Notes: a model not told the origin generated them from the sequence alone. Shown: positions 36,628 to 46,645, counted from the stretch's first letter. The stretch: 64,000 nucleotides of DNA from Metabacillus litoralis (GCF_020524045.1 NZ_JAIVKL010000003.1:1-64000); one strand, 5' to 3'. Program-made: numbers and translations.

Positions 36628-36816
36628 TTACTTTTCTCTGTTTGGAATAAACCAAAAACCGAATTCTGTAGCATCTTCATAAACATCAAGTTGAAGAATA
36701 CCAATCTCCCTTTTTATTAAATCAGCTATTTCGGGTGATTCTTCATATGCAGAGAAACCTTTTTTAATACTTTCTAGTTTTTCTTGGGCCAGTTTTCGAT
36801 TATTCATGATATTCAT
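36628..36816 (-). CDS. Small conserved protein, YtzJ-like
   Basis: A 62-residue soluble protein (MNIMNNRKLAQEKLESIKKG and on), acidic in its second half, ending FGFWFIPNREK. AGGAGGG lies 7 bases before the ATG. B. subtilis has a small gene, ytzJ, between nrnA and ytrI; assignment is by position only. Function unknown. Confidence 0.6.
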   Translation of the reverse strand: MNIMNNRKLAQEKLESIKKGFSAYEESPEIADLIKREIGILQLDVYEDATEFGFWFIPNREK

Positions 36817-37269
36817 TTTTGATCCCTCCTAGTTTTTAAAACACGTTCACTCTAGAAGATAACTATTCCAAAGTGGTTTGATAAAAATCACTTTCCTAAG
36901 CTTGAGAATAGCAGTTCTTTTACTACAATCAACTAAAACATAAAGCTTTAATACCCTAGAAAAGAGCTTTGAGAAATGTTTAGCTTATCATTCCTGAATC
37001 GAGGTTAAATTGGTGATGAATAAAAAATGTGAATGATGTGACAGAAAGTTTTTAAATAAAAACGTGGTGATAGGGTTTTAACGAAGATGAGGAAAACAAA
37101 GTCATGGTTCTTCTTATTTATTTCCTTGTTTTTCCTATTTCTATTTTATCAAAAAAATTGGGAATTGCGATAGAATTCTTAGAAATTACATGAAATTGTT
37201 ACATTTATCCTATTCATTTTGTGTTCTATAGGTAATATAAAACTTGAATGGCAAAGATGAAACTACAGA

Positions 37270-37350
37270 AACTTGACTTCAGCTTCGAAGATATCATATC
37301 ACTCTAATAATTCCACAGGCGTATCGCAGAGGAGGCTCCCGGACCGCCCA
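37270..37350. repeat. Fragment of the GC-rich repeat core
   Basis: CCACAGGCGTATCGCAGAGG followed by AGGCTCCCGGACCGCCCACG closely resembles the family B core (CCACAGGCGCTTGCGCCGAGG and on). The 36817-37269 stretch before it shows no gene; it holds AT-rich DNA and perhaps an eroded family C end at 36890-36975. Confidence 0.5.
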
Positions 37351-37372
37351 CGGATGAAAGTGAAAGGTATTT

Positions 37373-37476
37373 ATAAAGGCTTATCGCATAAAAGGTGCGA
37401 TTTATAGAAGAAAAGATACCTCTAGACTTTTCCATATAGATTTAAAAAAACAACAAAGTTTACGTAAACAGCCTTT
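37373..37476 (-). repeat. Shortened family C repeat, reverse orientation
   Basis: Ends with ACAACAAAGTTTACGTAAAC then AGCCTTT, the complement of a family C left end. AGAAGAAAAGATACCTCTAGAC resembles the interior. It directly abuts the core fragment. Confidence 0.5.
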
Positions 37477-37500
37477 ATAATAGTAACAATATCAATGAAT

Positions 37501-38010
37501 TTAGTCTAAATATGAAATCTCTATTTCGATTGCAAGTGTTGTATGAAGCATGAATTTCGTCAGTTTCAGTTTGTATTTATTTCCATCTTCAAGCTCTATT
37601 CGAAGGTTCTCAATCATTCTTTCAATTAATAAATGGTTTGAATAAATACTCTCAATATCTTTAGCAATCACAATGTCAGCTAATTCACTCTTTACCTTAT
37701 CTTCAATATTTTTTATTTTAAAATCTTTCAAATGATATTTATCACCATTTGTTAAATCAATCGTTAGCTCTTGTATCGTAAGTTTTTTTTGCGCTTCTTT
37801 ATTTAATTTAGAATATTCCTGTTGATAAATTTCTCCTTTTTGTATTAATTCGTCGATATCTTTTCTCTGCTTCTCTATTTGAGTGCTTTGTTTTTCTTGT
37901 ATGACGCCAAAAATAAATAAAAAAACAGCCCAACTAATAATCGCACCTATGGCCACTCCTGCAAAAAAACGTTGCCAAGTTGGTTGTTGATAATGTGGAG
38001 GAATTCTCAT
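37501..38010 (-). CDS. ytrI: Sporulation membrane protein YtrI
   Basis: A 169-residue protein with one N-terminal membrane helix (FFAGVAIGAIISWAVFLFIFG, residues about 14-34) and a coiled-coil and mixed extracytoplasmic part. In B. subtilis the ytrHI operon is made under sigma-E and needed for efficient sporulation. The start at 38010 (MRIPPHYQQP) has AGGAG upstream; the longer frame does not. It overlaps ytrH by 4 bp. Confidence 0.88.
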   Translation of the reverse strand: MRIPPHYQQPTWQRFFAGVAIGAIISWAVFLFIFGVIQEKQSTQIEKQRKDIDELIQKGEIYQQEYSKLNKEAQKKLTIQELTIDLTNGDKYHLKDFKIKNIEDKVKSELADIVIAKDIESIYSNHLLIERMIENLRIELEDGNKYKLKLTKFMLHTTLAIEIEISYLD

Positions 38011-38342
38011 GTAATATGCTCCTGTGTTAACCAAGCAATCAAATGCCAACCTGTTTGTGCACCGCCCATTGCAGATACAATGAGTAAGACCTGTTTAACG
38101 ATGTCCCTAGTTTCACCTTGGAAAATACCTCTTTCAAAACTATAAAAAGCATCAAAGGTTCCTCCAATGGCAGCGACAAGAGCCCAAATCTTTAAACTGT
38201 TAGCGAACTCAAACATTTTTGTTAATGGTGGTTCACCTGCTAAAAAAGCACCGATCGCACCAATAAGTGTTCCACCTAAAATGACCCCAAGTGCAATAAA
38301 GTAGCTATGAATAAATGCCGGTATAAAGGCTTCTTTGTCCAT
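38007..38342 (-). CDS. ytrH: Sporulation membrane protein YtrH
   Basis: A 111-residue membrane protein with about three hydrophobic helices (SYFIALGVILGGTLIGAIGA; LKIWALVAAIGGTFDAF; VKQVLLIVSAMGGAQTGWHL). It is paired with YtrI in the mother-cell membrane during sporulation. The start at 38342 is set by GAGGAGGTTG. Divergent from dnaE. I found no clear sigma-E promoter. Confidence 0.88.
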   Translation of the reverse strand: MDKEAFIPAFIHSYFIALGVILGGTLIGAIGAFLAGEPPLTKMFEFANSLKIWALVAAIGGTFDAFYSFERGIFQGETRDIVKQVLLIVSAMGGAQTGWHLIAWLTQEHIT

Positions 38343-38613
38343 ATTTATCAACCTCCTCAATACATATATATGGACGACCTATTTTAAGTATGTTTCGTTT
38401 TAGTATGTAACCTCTTATTTGTGCTCATAAAATTCTCCGAATATAATAGAAAGTGGACATATAAACTTATTTGTATTATTTAATTTTTGCTCAACAAGCA
38501 AATTAAAATGTGACTTTATCAAAGTGAAGCCTTACTCTTTAAATGGCTATAAAAATGTTTAAGAAATCTGATTAAATAAATGTTAATCATAAAATATGGA
38601 AGGGGGGAGACTT

Positions 38614-41600
38614 TTGCCTTTTATACATCTTCAAGTGAAAAGTGCATATAGTCTTTTAACAAGTTCTGTCAGACTGGACCAACTTGTTAGAAAGGCGAAG
38701 GAATTAAATTTTAAGGCTTTGGCGTTAACTGATTTTCAAGTAATGTACGCAACAGTTCCGTTTTATAAACTATGCTTACAACATGGGATAAAGCCTATTA
38801 TAGGATTAACAATTAAAGTGTTAAATGAGGGTAATGAAGGAAAAGATACGACAACTCTCGTATTATTGGCTGAAAATAATAATGGTTATAAAAACTTACT
38901 GAAGATAAGCAGTGCTCTACAAACGAAATCTGTTGAAGGTCTCCCAGAAAGATGGTTGAAAAGCTACAGTGACGGACTTATTGCCATAAGTCCAAGTAAT
39001 GATGGTCTTATAGAAAAATATCTCAATGAAGAAACCGATGAAAAAGTCACTTCAGTGATAGAAAATTATATGAGGATTTTTGGTGAAAAGTCATTTTATT
39101 TAGGATTACAGAAATCCGATAAAAATGATGATGAATTACTTAACCATACTTACGAGTTAAGTAAAAAGATAGGAGTGCCCATCGTTGCAGCAAATGATGT
39201 TTCTTATATTGAGAAAGACGAATATATTGCGCAACAATGTTTATTAGCTATTAAAAATAATGAAAAGCTTTCAGAAATAGATGTTGAATCGCAAGCTTCA
39301 CAAGAAAACAATCTTAAGTCTGCCAAGGAAATGGCTTCAATCTTTGAACAATATCCTGAAGCATTAGAAAATACGATTTCTATAGCAAATCGTTGTGTAG
39401 TAAATCTAGAATTAGGTGTTACTCGATTACCAAAGTTCCCCACTGGGAACAAACAAAATGCTGATGAATATTTAATGGAGCTTTGCTTAAAAGGGTTAGC
39501 AGAAAAAGTGGGTGAAGCTGATTTAGTTTATAAAAAAAGATTAACTTATGAACTAGATGTGATAAAAAAAATGAAGTTCAGTGATTATTTTTTAATTGTT
39601 TGGGATTTTATGAGATATGCTCATGAACAAGGAATACTAACTGGACCAGGGCGCGGATCAGCGGCAGGATCACTTGTGTCATATGTTTTAAATATTACAA
39701 ATGTTGATCCAATAAAACATAAGTTACTTTTTGAAAGATTTTTAAATCCTGAACGAATCACGATGCCTGATATAGATATTGATTTTCCAGATACACGAAG
39801 AGATGAAGTAATCGCCTATGTGGCAAATAAGTACGGCAAAATGCATGTAGCTCAAATTATTACATTTGGTACGTTAGCAGCTAAAGCAGCTATTAGAGAT
39901 GTTGGCAGGGTAATGGGGGCTTCTCCAAAGGAAACAGATATACTTTCTAAATTAATACCAACTCGACCTGGAATTTCTCTTTCTGATGCATTAAAAGAAT
40001 CTCAACAACTTCAAAAACTTATTAACGAACATTCGTTATACAAAAAGATTATTGAAACAGCATTGAAAATAGAAGGATTACCAAGACATACTTCTACACA
40101 TGCAGCAGGAGTAGTGCTTAGTGATCAACCATTAACAAATATTATTCCTATTCAAGAAGGTCAACAAGAAGTTTATTTATCTCAATTTTCAATGGACTAC
40201 TTAGAAGAACTAGGACTATTAAAAATGGATTTCTTAGGGTTAAGGAATTTATCATTAATTGAGAATATAACAAAACTAATCAAGCGTGGAGAAGGAAAAC
40301 TCATTAACTTAACGAACATATCTTATGAAGACCATAAAACATTTGAGCTATTATCAAAAGGAGATACGACTGGCATATTTCAGCTTGAATCAGAAGGGAT
40401 GAGAAGTGTTTTAAAGCGGCTCATTCCTACTAATCTCGAAGATATTGTGGCAGTTAATGCTTTATACAGACCAGGTCCAATGGAAAATATCCCACTATAT
40501 ATTGAACGTAAGCATCAACGAAGTGAAATAAATCTGATTCATCCAGCTCTTGAGCCTATTTTGCGAAATACATATGGTGTTATTGTTTATCAAGAACAAA
40601 TTATGGAGCTAGCTTCTTCCATTGCGGGTTTCTCTTTAGGAGAAGCTGATTTGTTAAGAAGAGCTGTTGGGAAGAAGAAAAAGGAAGTGCTTGATGAAGA
40701 AAGAGCTCATTTTGTTAAAGGCTGTAAAACAAACGGATATAGTGAGCAAGTAGCTCACGCGATTTATGATTTAATTGTTAAATTTGCAAATTATGGATTT
40801 AATCGAAGCCATGCAGTTGCATATAGTATGATTTCCTATCAATTGGCTTACTTAAAGGCAAATTATCAAATTTATTTTATGGCCGCTCTGTTAACAAGTG
40901 TAAGTGGAAATGAAGATAAAGTTACACAATATGTAAGGGAAGCAAAGCAAAAGGATGTAACTATTCTTCCTCCTTCTGTAAACAATAGTGAATATCGATT
41001 TTTAGTTGAAGACAATAGCATCCGTTTTAGCTTATCAGCAATTAAAAATGTTGGAGTTGCGGCAATAAGAGAAATTTTTAATGCAAGAAGACAAAAACGG
41101 TTTACAGATTTATTTGATTTTTGCATTAGAGTTTCAATGCAAATAGTCACTAGACGAACAATGGAACAATTGATTTTTGCTGGAGCTATGGATGAATTTG
41201 AAGTTGAGCGTTCAACATTATTAGCAAGCTTGGATGTGGCAATAGAACATGCTGAGCTAATGAAGCCGGCAGATGACAATCAATTTGACTTGTTTTTAGA
41301 AGATGAATTTATGTTAAAGCCCAAATACATTGAAGTGGATTCATTCAAAATAGAAGAAAAATTGAAGTTTGAAAAAGAAGCTTTAGGCTTTTATTTCTCA
41401 AGTCATCCTGTTGAAATGTATCGCCAAAAATTCGATTTATCAGATGCATTAAGTATCTCAGCTTTATCCTCAAAACATAATAGGAAGGTTTCTGTTGGTG
41501 CCATGATATTGAGTAGTCGAACGATTAGGACGAAAAAAGGAGATAACATGGCATTTATAATGATCGGGGACGAAACAGGTGAGATAGACGCTGTTTTGTT

Positions 41601-41979
41601 TCCACAGATTTATTCGAAATATAGTGAAGCATTAAAGCTAAATCAAATTTATCTTTTTGAAGGCAAAGTAGAAGAACGTGATCATAAACTTCAGTTTATC
41701 GTTCAGCAAATGATAGCTGCTGAGCAAGTAAAAGCAGTAGATCATCAAGCAAAGCTATTTTTAAAAATAGATAAGCAATCAATGGAACAGCAAAGACTAT
41801 ATGACGTGAAAACTCATCTGAAAAACTACAGCGGATCTACTCCTGTATTTATTTACTATAATACCGAAAAGAAAACCGTTAAGCTTCCAAATGAATTTTC
41901 TATTTCTCCATCTGAAGAGTGCTTAAATGGTTTAGTTATTTTACTAGGTAAAGAAAATGTAGTTCTTCAGACTACATAA
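38614..41979 (+). CDS. dnaE: DNA polymerase III alpha subunit DnaE
   Basis: The error-prone C-family replicase that extends RNA primers before handing over to PolC. An N-terminal PHP domain begins at FIHLQVKSAYSLLTSS. The polymerase active site carries aspartates in MPDIDIDFPDTRRDE near residue 385; FLNPERITMPD and ITFGTLAAKAAIRDVGRVMG are family hallmarks. A tandem HhH region and a C-terminal OB domain (VGAMILSSRTIRTKKGDNMA) follow. It is 1121 residues from the TTG at 38614, which has GGGGGG upstream. The ATG at 38596 would put that site inside the gene. No clear terminator follows. Confidence 0.96.
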   Translation: MPFIHLQVKSAYSLLTSSVRLDQLVRKAKELNFKALALTDFQVMYATVPFYKLCLQHGIKPIIGLTIKVLNEGNEGKDTTTLVLLAENNNGYKNLLKISSALQTKSVEGLPERWLKSYSDGLIAISPSNDGLIEKYLNEETDEKVTSVIENYMRIFGEKSFYLGLQKSDKNDDELLNHTYELSKKIGVPIVAANDVSYIEKDEYIAQQCLLAIKNNEKLSEIDVESQASQENNLKSAKEMASIFEQYPEALENTISIANRCVVNLELGVTRLPKFPTGNKQNADEYLMELCLKGLAEKVGEADLVYKKRLTYELDVIKKMKFSDYFLIVWDFMRYAHEQGILTGPGRGSAAGSLVSYVLNITNVDPIKHKLLFERFLNPERITMPDIDIDFPDTRRDEVIAYVANKYGKMHVAQIITFGTLAAKAAIRDVGRVMGASPKETDILSKLIPTRPGISLSDALKESQQLQKLINEHSLYKKIIETALKIEGLPRHTSTHAAGVVLSDQPLTNIIPIQEGQQEVYLSQFSMDYLEELGLLKMDFLGLRNLSLIENITKLIKRGEGKLINLTNISYEDHKTFELLSKGDTTGIFQLESEGMRSVLKRLIPTNLEDIVAVNALYRPGPMENIPLYIERKHQRSEINLIHPALEPILRNTYGVIVYQEQIMELASSIAGFSLGEADLLRRAVGKKKKEVLDEERAHFVKGCKTNGYSEQVAHAIYDLIVKFANYGFNRSHAVAYSMISYQLAYLKANYQIYFMAALLTSVSGNEDKVTQYVREAKQKDVTILPPSVNNSEYRFLVEDNSIRFSLSAIKNVGVAAIREIFNARRQKRFTDLFDFCIRVSMQIVTRRTMEQLIFAGAMDEFEVERSTLLASLDVAIEHAELMKPADDNQFDLFLEDEFMLKPKYIEVDSFKIEEKLKFEKEALGFYFSSHPVEMYRQKFDLSDALSISALSSKHNRKVSVGAMILSSRTIRTKKGDNMAFIMIGDETGEIDAVLFPQIYSKYSEALKLNQIYLFEGKVEERDHKLQFIVQQMIAAEQVKAVDHQAKLFLKIDKQSMEQQRLYDVKTHLKNYSGSTPVFIYYNTEKKTVKLPNEFSISPSEECLNGLVILLGKENVVLQTT

Positions 41980-42007
41980 TAAATGAGTCAAAGGTTCTAA
42001 TTGCAAA

Positions 42008-42090
42008 TGGCATACTTTGTTTTTATAGATCCTAATGTGAACAGCTCTGTATAAAGTCTAGTGGCATCTTTTCTCCTACAGATCCGGTAA
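42008..42090 (+). repeat. Left-half fragment of family C repeat
   Basis: CATACTTTGTTTTTATAGAT, then GTGAACAGCTCTGTATAAAG and TCTAGTGGCATCTTTTCTCC, match the left and middle of family C. The right terminal repeat is missing. From 42091 to 42301 nothing else is recognised. Confidence 0.55.
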
Positions 42091-42301
42091 CGTATTCGAT
42101 CCAAGTTTTTCAAGATCGAAGAGTAGATGCAGAAGCCTTTTTGATTTCATTTGTAGAGTCTCGTCACTACCTAAAGCTCGCAGTAATCAAGTGTCATATG
42201 CTCTATTCCAATTTAAGAAAATAGCTCTATATCTAAATAATACTAATGAAGCCATAGGGACATATTTTGACCAGCGATAGTTATAATCAGATAAGATATT
42301 C

Positions 42302-42329
42302 TTTACAAACGTCTGAATTATGTTATCAT
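42302..42329 (+). promoter_or_regulatory. Promoter of malic enzyme gene ytsJ
   Basis: TTTACA (42302-42307), a 16-bp spacer and TATCAT (42324-42329) preceded by TG at the extended -10 position. Confidence 0.6.
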
Positions 42330-42342
42330 TTAATAATGATTC

Positions 42343-42361
42343 ATAGTGGTCAGACCACTAT
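42343..42361. promoter_or_regulatory. FadR/GntR-type operator in the ytsJ promoter
   Basis: ATAGTGGTCAGACCACTAT is a perfect 9+1+9 palindrome. Its centre TGGTCnGACCA is the consensus of FadR-type GntR regulators. It covers about +8 to +26 of the predicted ytsJ transcript, where a bound protein would block transcription. The gene for a FadR-like regulator is immediately downstream of ytsJ. Confidence 0.75.
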
Positions 42362-42455
42362 TTGAGATGTTATTGTTTGTATTGAATTCATAATTTTTAT
42401 TGTTATTTTTAAAATTCACCTATCCAAATGTTACGAAAACAAGGGGAGTGTCGAA

Positions 42456-43685
42456 ATGTCATTGCGTGAAGAGGCTTTACATATCCATCGTATTCATAAA
42501 GGTAAACTAGAGACAAAGTCAAAAATACCGGTTATAAATGCACATGATTTAAGTCTTGCATATTCGCCCGGTGTAGCAGAACCTTGTAAAGATATTTATG
42601 ATGATAAAAATAAAGTTTATGATTATACAATGAAAGGAAATATGGTTGCCGTTGTTTCTGATGGTACAGCTGTTTTAGGCTTAGGAAATATAGGTCCTGA
42701 AGCTGCACTACCTGTTATGGAGGGGAAAGCAGTATTATTTAAAAGCTTTGCAGGAGTGGACGCTTTTCCTATTTGTTTAAATACGACAGATGTTGATCAA
42801 ATCATTAACACAGTGAAGCTTTTAGAGCCAAATTTTGGCGGAGTGAATTTAGAAGATATTGCCGCACCAAATTGCTTTGTTATTGAAGAGCGATTGAAAA
42901 AAGAAACGAATATTCCTATTTTTCATGATGATCAACATGGAACAGCTATTGTTACTGTAGCTGGTCTTGTAAATGCTTTAAAAATAGTAGGGAAAAGTAT
43001 GGGGAACATTCGCGTTGTAGCGAATGGAGCTGGCGCTGCTGGTATTGCTATTATTAAATTACTATATCGATATGGTGTAAGAGACATTATTATGTGTGAT
43101 TCAAAAGGGGCAATTTATGAAAATCGTCCTTATGGAATGAATGATGTGAAATCAGAAGTTGCTAAATACACGAATCGTGATCAAGTAGAAGGCTCCCTAG
43201 AAGAAGTTCTTAGCGGTGCTGATGTGTTTATTGGTGTATCAGTTGAAGGTGCATTAACAAAAGAAATGGTTGAAACGATGAATAGTGGGCCCATTATCTT
43301 TGCAATGGCAAATCCGGTACCTGAAATTATGCCTGAAGATGCAAAGTCTGCTGGAGCAATGGTTATTGGTACTGGAAGATCAGATTTCCCTAATCAGGTA
43401 AATAATGTTCTAGCATTTCCTGGTATCTTCAGAGGTGCTTTGGATGTTAGAGCGACTCACATAAACGAACAAATGAAGATTGCTGCTGTTGAAGCGATTG
43501 CTTCTTTGATTTCAGAACAAGATTTGAGTCCTGAATATGTTATCCCAGCTCCATTTGATCCTAGGGTGGCCCCGGCAGTTGCATCTGCAGTTGCAAAAGC
43601 TGCAATGGAAACAGGGGTGGCTAGAATAAAAGTCGATCCTCGGGAAGTGGTGGAAAAAACAAGGAAACTTGCCATAATCGAATAA
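42456..43685 (+). CDS. ytsJ: NADP-dependent malic enzyme (YtsJ)
   Basis: Oxidatively decarboxylates malate to pyruvate. In B. subtilis YtsJ is the major NADPH-making malic enzyme. The malic N-terminal domain includes AYSPGVAEPCKDIY near residue 32. PIFHDDQHGTAIVTVAGL near 150 holds metal/substrate residues. The NAD-binding loop ANGAGAAGIAII is near residue 190. It is 409 residues with no C-terminal phosphotransacetylase-like domain. AAGGGGAGTG sets the start. It forms a run with the FadR-like gene 17 bp downstream and then accDA. Confidence 0.95.
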   Translation: MSLREEALHIHRIHKGKLETKSKIPVINAHDLSLAYSPGVAEPCKDIYDDKNKVYDYTMKGNMVAVVSDGTAVLGLGNIGPEAALPVMEGKAVLFKSFAGVDAFPICLNTTDVDQIINTVKLLEPNFGGVNLEDIAAPNCFVIEERLKKETNIPIFHDDQHGTAIVTVAGLVNALKIVGKSMGNIRVVANGAGAAGIAIIKLLYRYGVRDIIMCDSKGAIYENRPYGMNDVKSEVAKYTNRDQVEGSLEEVLSGADVFIGVSVEGALTKEMVETMNSGPIIFAMANPVPEIMPEDAKSAGAMVIGTGRSDFPNQVNNVLAFPGIFRGALDVRATHINEQMKIAAVEAIASLISEQDLSPEYVIPAPFDPRVAPAVASAVAKAAMETGVARIKVDPREVVEKTRKLAIIE

Positions 43686-43702
43686 AAGTGAGTGATTAGT
43701 CT

Positions 43703-44329
43703 TTGACAACTGCACAATCGAAAGTTTATATTGAGATTCTTCGCCATATTAAAGCATATATTGCTGAAAAACAGCTCTCATATGGTGATAAAATTCCTTC
43801 TGAAAGAGAGTTTGCAGAAAAGCTTAAAGTAGGTAGGTCATCTGTTAGAGAAGCATTGAGAGCACTAGAATTGTTAGGGATGATTGAGACAAGAAGAGGA
43901 GAAGGTACGTTTCTTAAGGATTTTAGAGAACATAACCTTATCGAGCTACTTGGAACATTTATTTTAGAAGAATCAAAGGCAATTAACGACATTATTGAAA
44001 TGAATACTCTTCTTGAACATAGCGCCATACAGTTGATTTTACAAACAGATCATGAAGAAGAGCTTAAACAGTTAGCGCGTCATTTAAAAGAGAATATACT
44101 TACTAGATATGAATTTATGAATAACCTTGTATTAATAGCTAACAATTATTTACTTTCTCGTATCTGGAGAGTTCTTAATGAATATGTAAACTTTGTTTCT
44201 ACACGTAATAAAGCTGCGACATATCCCAAGGAGTATTTTGAAAATCTAGTAAGTGCCTTATTAGTGAAAGATAATGATAAAACAATGAAAGCTTATAAAA
44301 TGTTAACTCTTGAAGAAAATGTCGAATAG
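43703..44329 (+). CDS. FadR-like GntR-family transcriptional regulator
   Basis: A 208-residue regulator with an N-terminal GntR winged helix (residues ~5-70: KIPSEREFAEKLKVGRSSVR, ELLGMIETRRGEGTF) and a helical FCD-like effector domain. The usual FCD metal histidines are not apparent: the F-H-x-x-I position reads EFMNNLVLIANN, and the last histidine is also missing. It is shorter than typical FCD proteins. It starts at TTG behind a weak ribosome site. It lies between ytsJ and accD; the matching palindrome before ytsJ suggests it controls this cluster. Absent from this position in B. subtilis as I recall. Confidence 0.85.
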   Translation: MTTAQSKVYIEILRHIKAYIAEKQLSYGDKIPSEREFAEKLKVGRSSVREALRALELLGMIETRRGEGTFLKDFREHNLIELLGTFILEESKAINDIIEMNTLLEHSAIQLILQTDHEEELKQLARHLKENILTRYEFMNNLVLIANNYLLSRIWRVLNEYVNFVSTRNKAATYPKEYFENLVSALLVKDNDKTMKAYKMLTLEENVE

Positions 44330-44441
44330 CTGTTGACAATTTTCTACAACATACAAGCTATTAATTCATTAAAGTAAAGATAACTGATGTTTTACAAATA
44401 GTTTGTTTTAATAGAGAGCTTTTAATAAGGGAGGTACCGTT

Positions 44442-45311
44442 TTGCTCAAAGATTTATTTACAAAACCTAAGAAAAAAAAGTATGCATCAATTCCTTCTGA
44501 ACAAGCAAAACAAGATGTTCCTGAAGGTATTGTCATGAAATGTTCAAGTTGCAAAAAAATTATTTACTCGAAGGAATTAACTAAAAACCTCAAGGTTTGT
44601 ATGAATTGTGGTTATCATCACCAAATGAATGCCAAGGAACGAATTAAGAGTTTATTTGATGAAAACACCTTTGTTGAATATGATAAAGAAATGACATCAG
44701 AAAACCCATTGGATTTTCCAGGTTATGAAGAAAAGTTAGAAAAAGATCGACAGAAAACAAAGCAGAATGAAGCAGTTGTTACTGGTGAAGGCATGATTAA
44801 TGGATTTAAAACAACTGTAGCTATCATGGATGCTAGCTTTAGAATGGGTAGCATGGGTTCTGTTGTAGGTGAAAAAATAACAAGAGCGATTGAGAAAGCG
44901 AACGATCAAGGTCTGCCGTTTATTATCTTAACAGCCTCAGGTGGTGCACGAATGCAGGAGGGTGTTTTGAGTTTAATGCAAATGGCAAAAACTAGTTCAG
45001 CTTTAAAGCTATTTAGCGATAATAGCGGATTAATTATTTCTGTCATGACACATCCAACAACAGGAGGAGTTTCAGCAAGTTTTGCTTCTTTAGGTGATTA
45101 CAATTTTGCAGAACCGGGTGCACTTATAGGATTTGCAGGAAGAAGAATTATTGAACAAACGATTCGAGAAGATCTTCCAGAAGACTTTCAAACGGCTGAA
45201 TTTCTACTAAAGCATGGTCAGTTAGATGCTGTTATTCATCGTAAGGATTTAAAAGAAACCCTTGGGAACATCCTTGATATTCATCAACCAGGAGGTGAGT
45301 TAACTTGGTAG
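44442..45311 (+). CDS. accD: Acetyl-CoA carboxylase carboxyltransferase beta subunit
   Basis: With AccA it transfers the carboxyl group from biotin carboxyl carrier to acetyl-CoA, making malonyl-CoA. The N-terminal zinc ribbon has four cysteines (MKCSSCKK ... VCMNCGYH, residues ~29-55). The crotonase-fold core includes [20 protein letters not shown]. It is 289 residues. TTG start with GGGAGGTACC upstream. The gene overlaps accA by 7 bp. A TTGACA at 44334 may give it its own promoter in addition to readthrough. Confidence 0.95.
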   Translation: MLKDLFTKPKKKKYASIPSEQAKQDVPEGIVMKCSSCKKIIYSKELTKNLKVCMNCGYHHQMNAKERIKSLFDENTFVEYDKEMTSENPLDFPGYEEKLEKDRQKTKQNEAVVTGEGMINGFKTTVAIMDASFRMGSMGSVVGEKITRAIEKANDQGLPFIILTASGGARMQEGVLSLMQMAKTSSALKLFSDNSGLIISVMTHPTTGGVSASFASLGDYNFAEPGALIGFAGRRIIEQTIREDLPEDFQTAEFLLKHGQLDAVIHRKDLKETLGNILDIHQPGGELTW

Positions 45312-46282
45312 GGGAATTAGAATTCGAAAAGCCCGTAACAGAGCTTAGAAAAAAAATCACTGAATTAAAAGAGTTTACTAGCCAATCAGATGTAGATCTT
45401 TCATCAGAAATTGAGAAATTAGAAGCTAGATTAGAATATCTAGAAGGAGAAGTCTACTCAAATATTAAGCCTTGGGATCGCGTCCAGATTGCTAGGCACC
45501 CTAGTAGACCAACAACTCTTGATTATATTGAACATATTTTTACAAACTTTCTTGAATGTCATGGTGACCGCTATTATGGTGATGATGATGCTATTGTAAG
45601 TGGAATTGCTAAATTCAAGGGCATGCCTGTTACTGTTATTGGTCATCAACGTGGAAAAGACACAAAAGAAAATATTCGTAGAAATTTTGGCATGCCACAT
45701 CCTGAAGGATATCGCAAAGCACTTAGATTAATGAAACAAGCAGATAAATTTAATCGTCCGATTATTTGTTTTATTGATACAAAAGGTGCATATCCTGGAA
45801 AAGCAGCGGAAGAGCGTGGTCAAAGTGAGGCAATTGCCAAAAATCTATTTGAAATGGCTGGGTTATCTGTACCAGTAATATGTATTGTCATTGGTGAAGG
45901 AGGAAGTGGTGGGGCATTAGCTTTAGGTGTAGGAAATTACATCCACATGCTTGAAAATTCTACTTACTCTGTTATTTCACCAGAAGGTGCTGCTGCATTA
46001 TTATGGAAAGATTCTAGTTTGGCAAAAAAAGCAGCAGAAACGATGAAAATTACAGCTCCCGACTTAAAAGAATTAGGTGTTGTGGACGAAATTATTCCAG
46101 AGGTTAAAGGTGGGGCTCATAAAGACCTTTTAGTTCAAGCTAAAAACATTGAGGCTGTGTTAGCAGATTCTCTTAAAGCTCTATTGGTAATGAATGGAGA
46201 AGAATTAAAGCAGCACCGATATGAAAAATATAAAAGAATAGGCCAAGTTTCGTTTGCAGATGAGTTACTTGGGGTAAAATAG
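45305..46282 (+). CDS. accA: Acetyl-CoA carboxylase carboxyltransferase alpha subunit
   Basis: Partner of AccD in malonyl-CoA formation. It has the family helical N-terminus, then [36 protein letters not shown] and [16 protein letters not shown], which form the biotin/CoA oxyanion sites. It is 325 residues. The TTG start lies inside the last codons of accD, with GGAGGTGAG upstream; translation is coupled, giving equal subunit amounts. Confidence 0.95.
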   Translation: MVGELEFEKPVTELRKKITELKEFTSQSDVDLSSEIEKLEARLEYLEGEVYSNIKPWDRVQIARHPSRPTTLDYIEHIFTNFLECHGDRYYGDDDAIVSGIAKFKGMPVTVIGHQRGKDTKENIRRNFGMPHPEGYRKALRLMKQADKFNRPIICFIDTKGAYPGKAAEERGQSEAIAKNLFEMAGLSVPVICIVIGEGGSGGALALGVGNYIHMLENSTYSVISPEGAAALLWKDSSLAKKAAETMKITAPDLKELGVVDEIIPEVKGGAHKDLLVQAKNIEAVLADSLKALLVMNGEELKQHRYEKYKRIGQVSFADELLGVK

Positions 46283-46284
46283 TT

Positions 46285-46317
46285 AAAACGTGAGGCCAAT
46301 AGGTCCACGTTTTCTTT
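46285..46317 (+). terminator. Terminator of accDA
   Basis: AAAACGTG/CACGTTTT with an inner GGCC/GGTCC pairing, followed by T-rich DNA. Confidence 0.65.
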
Positions 46318-46494
46318 TCGGAGTGTTTTTTCGCTCTTTTTTTCGGTACACTAACCATAGTGCTATAGTGCTTAATAAATACTAAAAAAGTGATCAATAT
46401 TTACAAATATGAGTGATTTTTCATGGTATACAATTTCTATTGCGTTGGAATTAAGCTACTTCAAACAATAATTTCACAAATTTACATAATTCAA

Positions 46495-46523
46495 TAAACA
46501 CAGTAGATAATTTATTGTATAAT
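46495..46523 (+). promoter_or_regulatory. Promoter of pfkA-pyk
   Basis: A consensus TATAAT (46518-46523) with a weak -35 (TAAACA, 46495-46500) at 17 bp. It implies a leader of about 120 nt. That leader has two similar GATAACAA motifs (near 46580 and 46615) of unknown use. Confidence 0.55.
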
Positions 46524-46645
46524 GAAAAAGGTCTATGAAAAGGTTATTCGACAAAAAGTGAGCTCTTTGACTTTTGTTGTGATAACAATGTATTCATGTT
46601 ATTTTTGTAATAGATAACAATTGCCATTTTATTATAGTGGGGTGA

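Noticed and set aside
38343-38420. Possible sigma-E promoter for ytrH
   Set aside because: CATACT-like -10 motifs exist, but none has a proper -35 at the required spacing.
46580-46630. lac-operator-like GATAACAA motifs in the pfkA leader
   Set aside because: Two short similar motifs without palindromic structure; no known regulator pattern fits.
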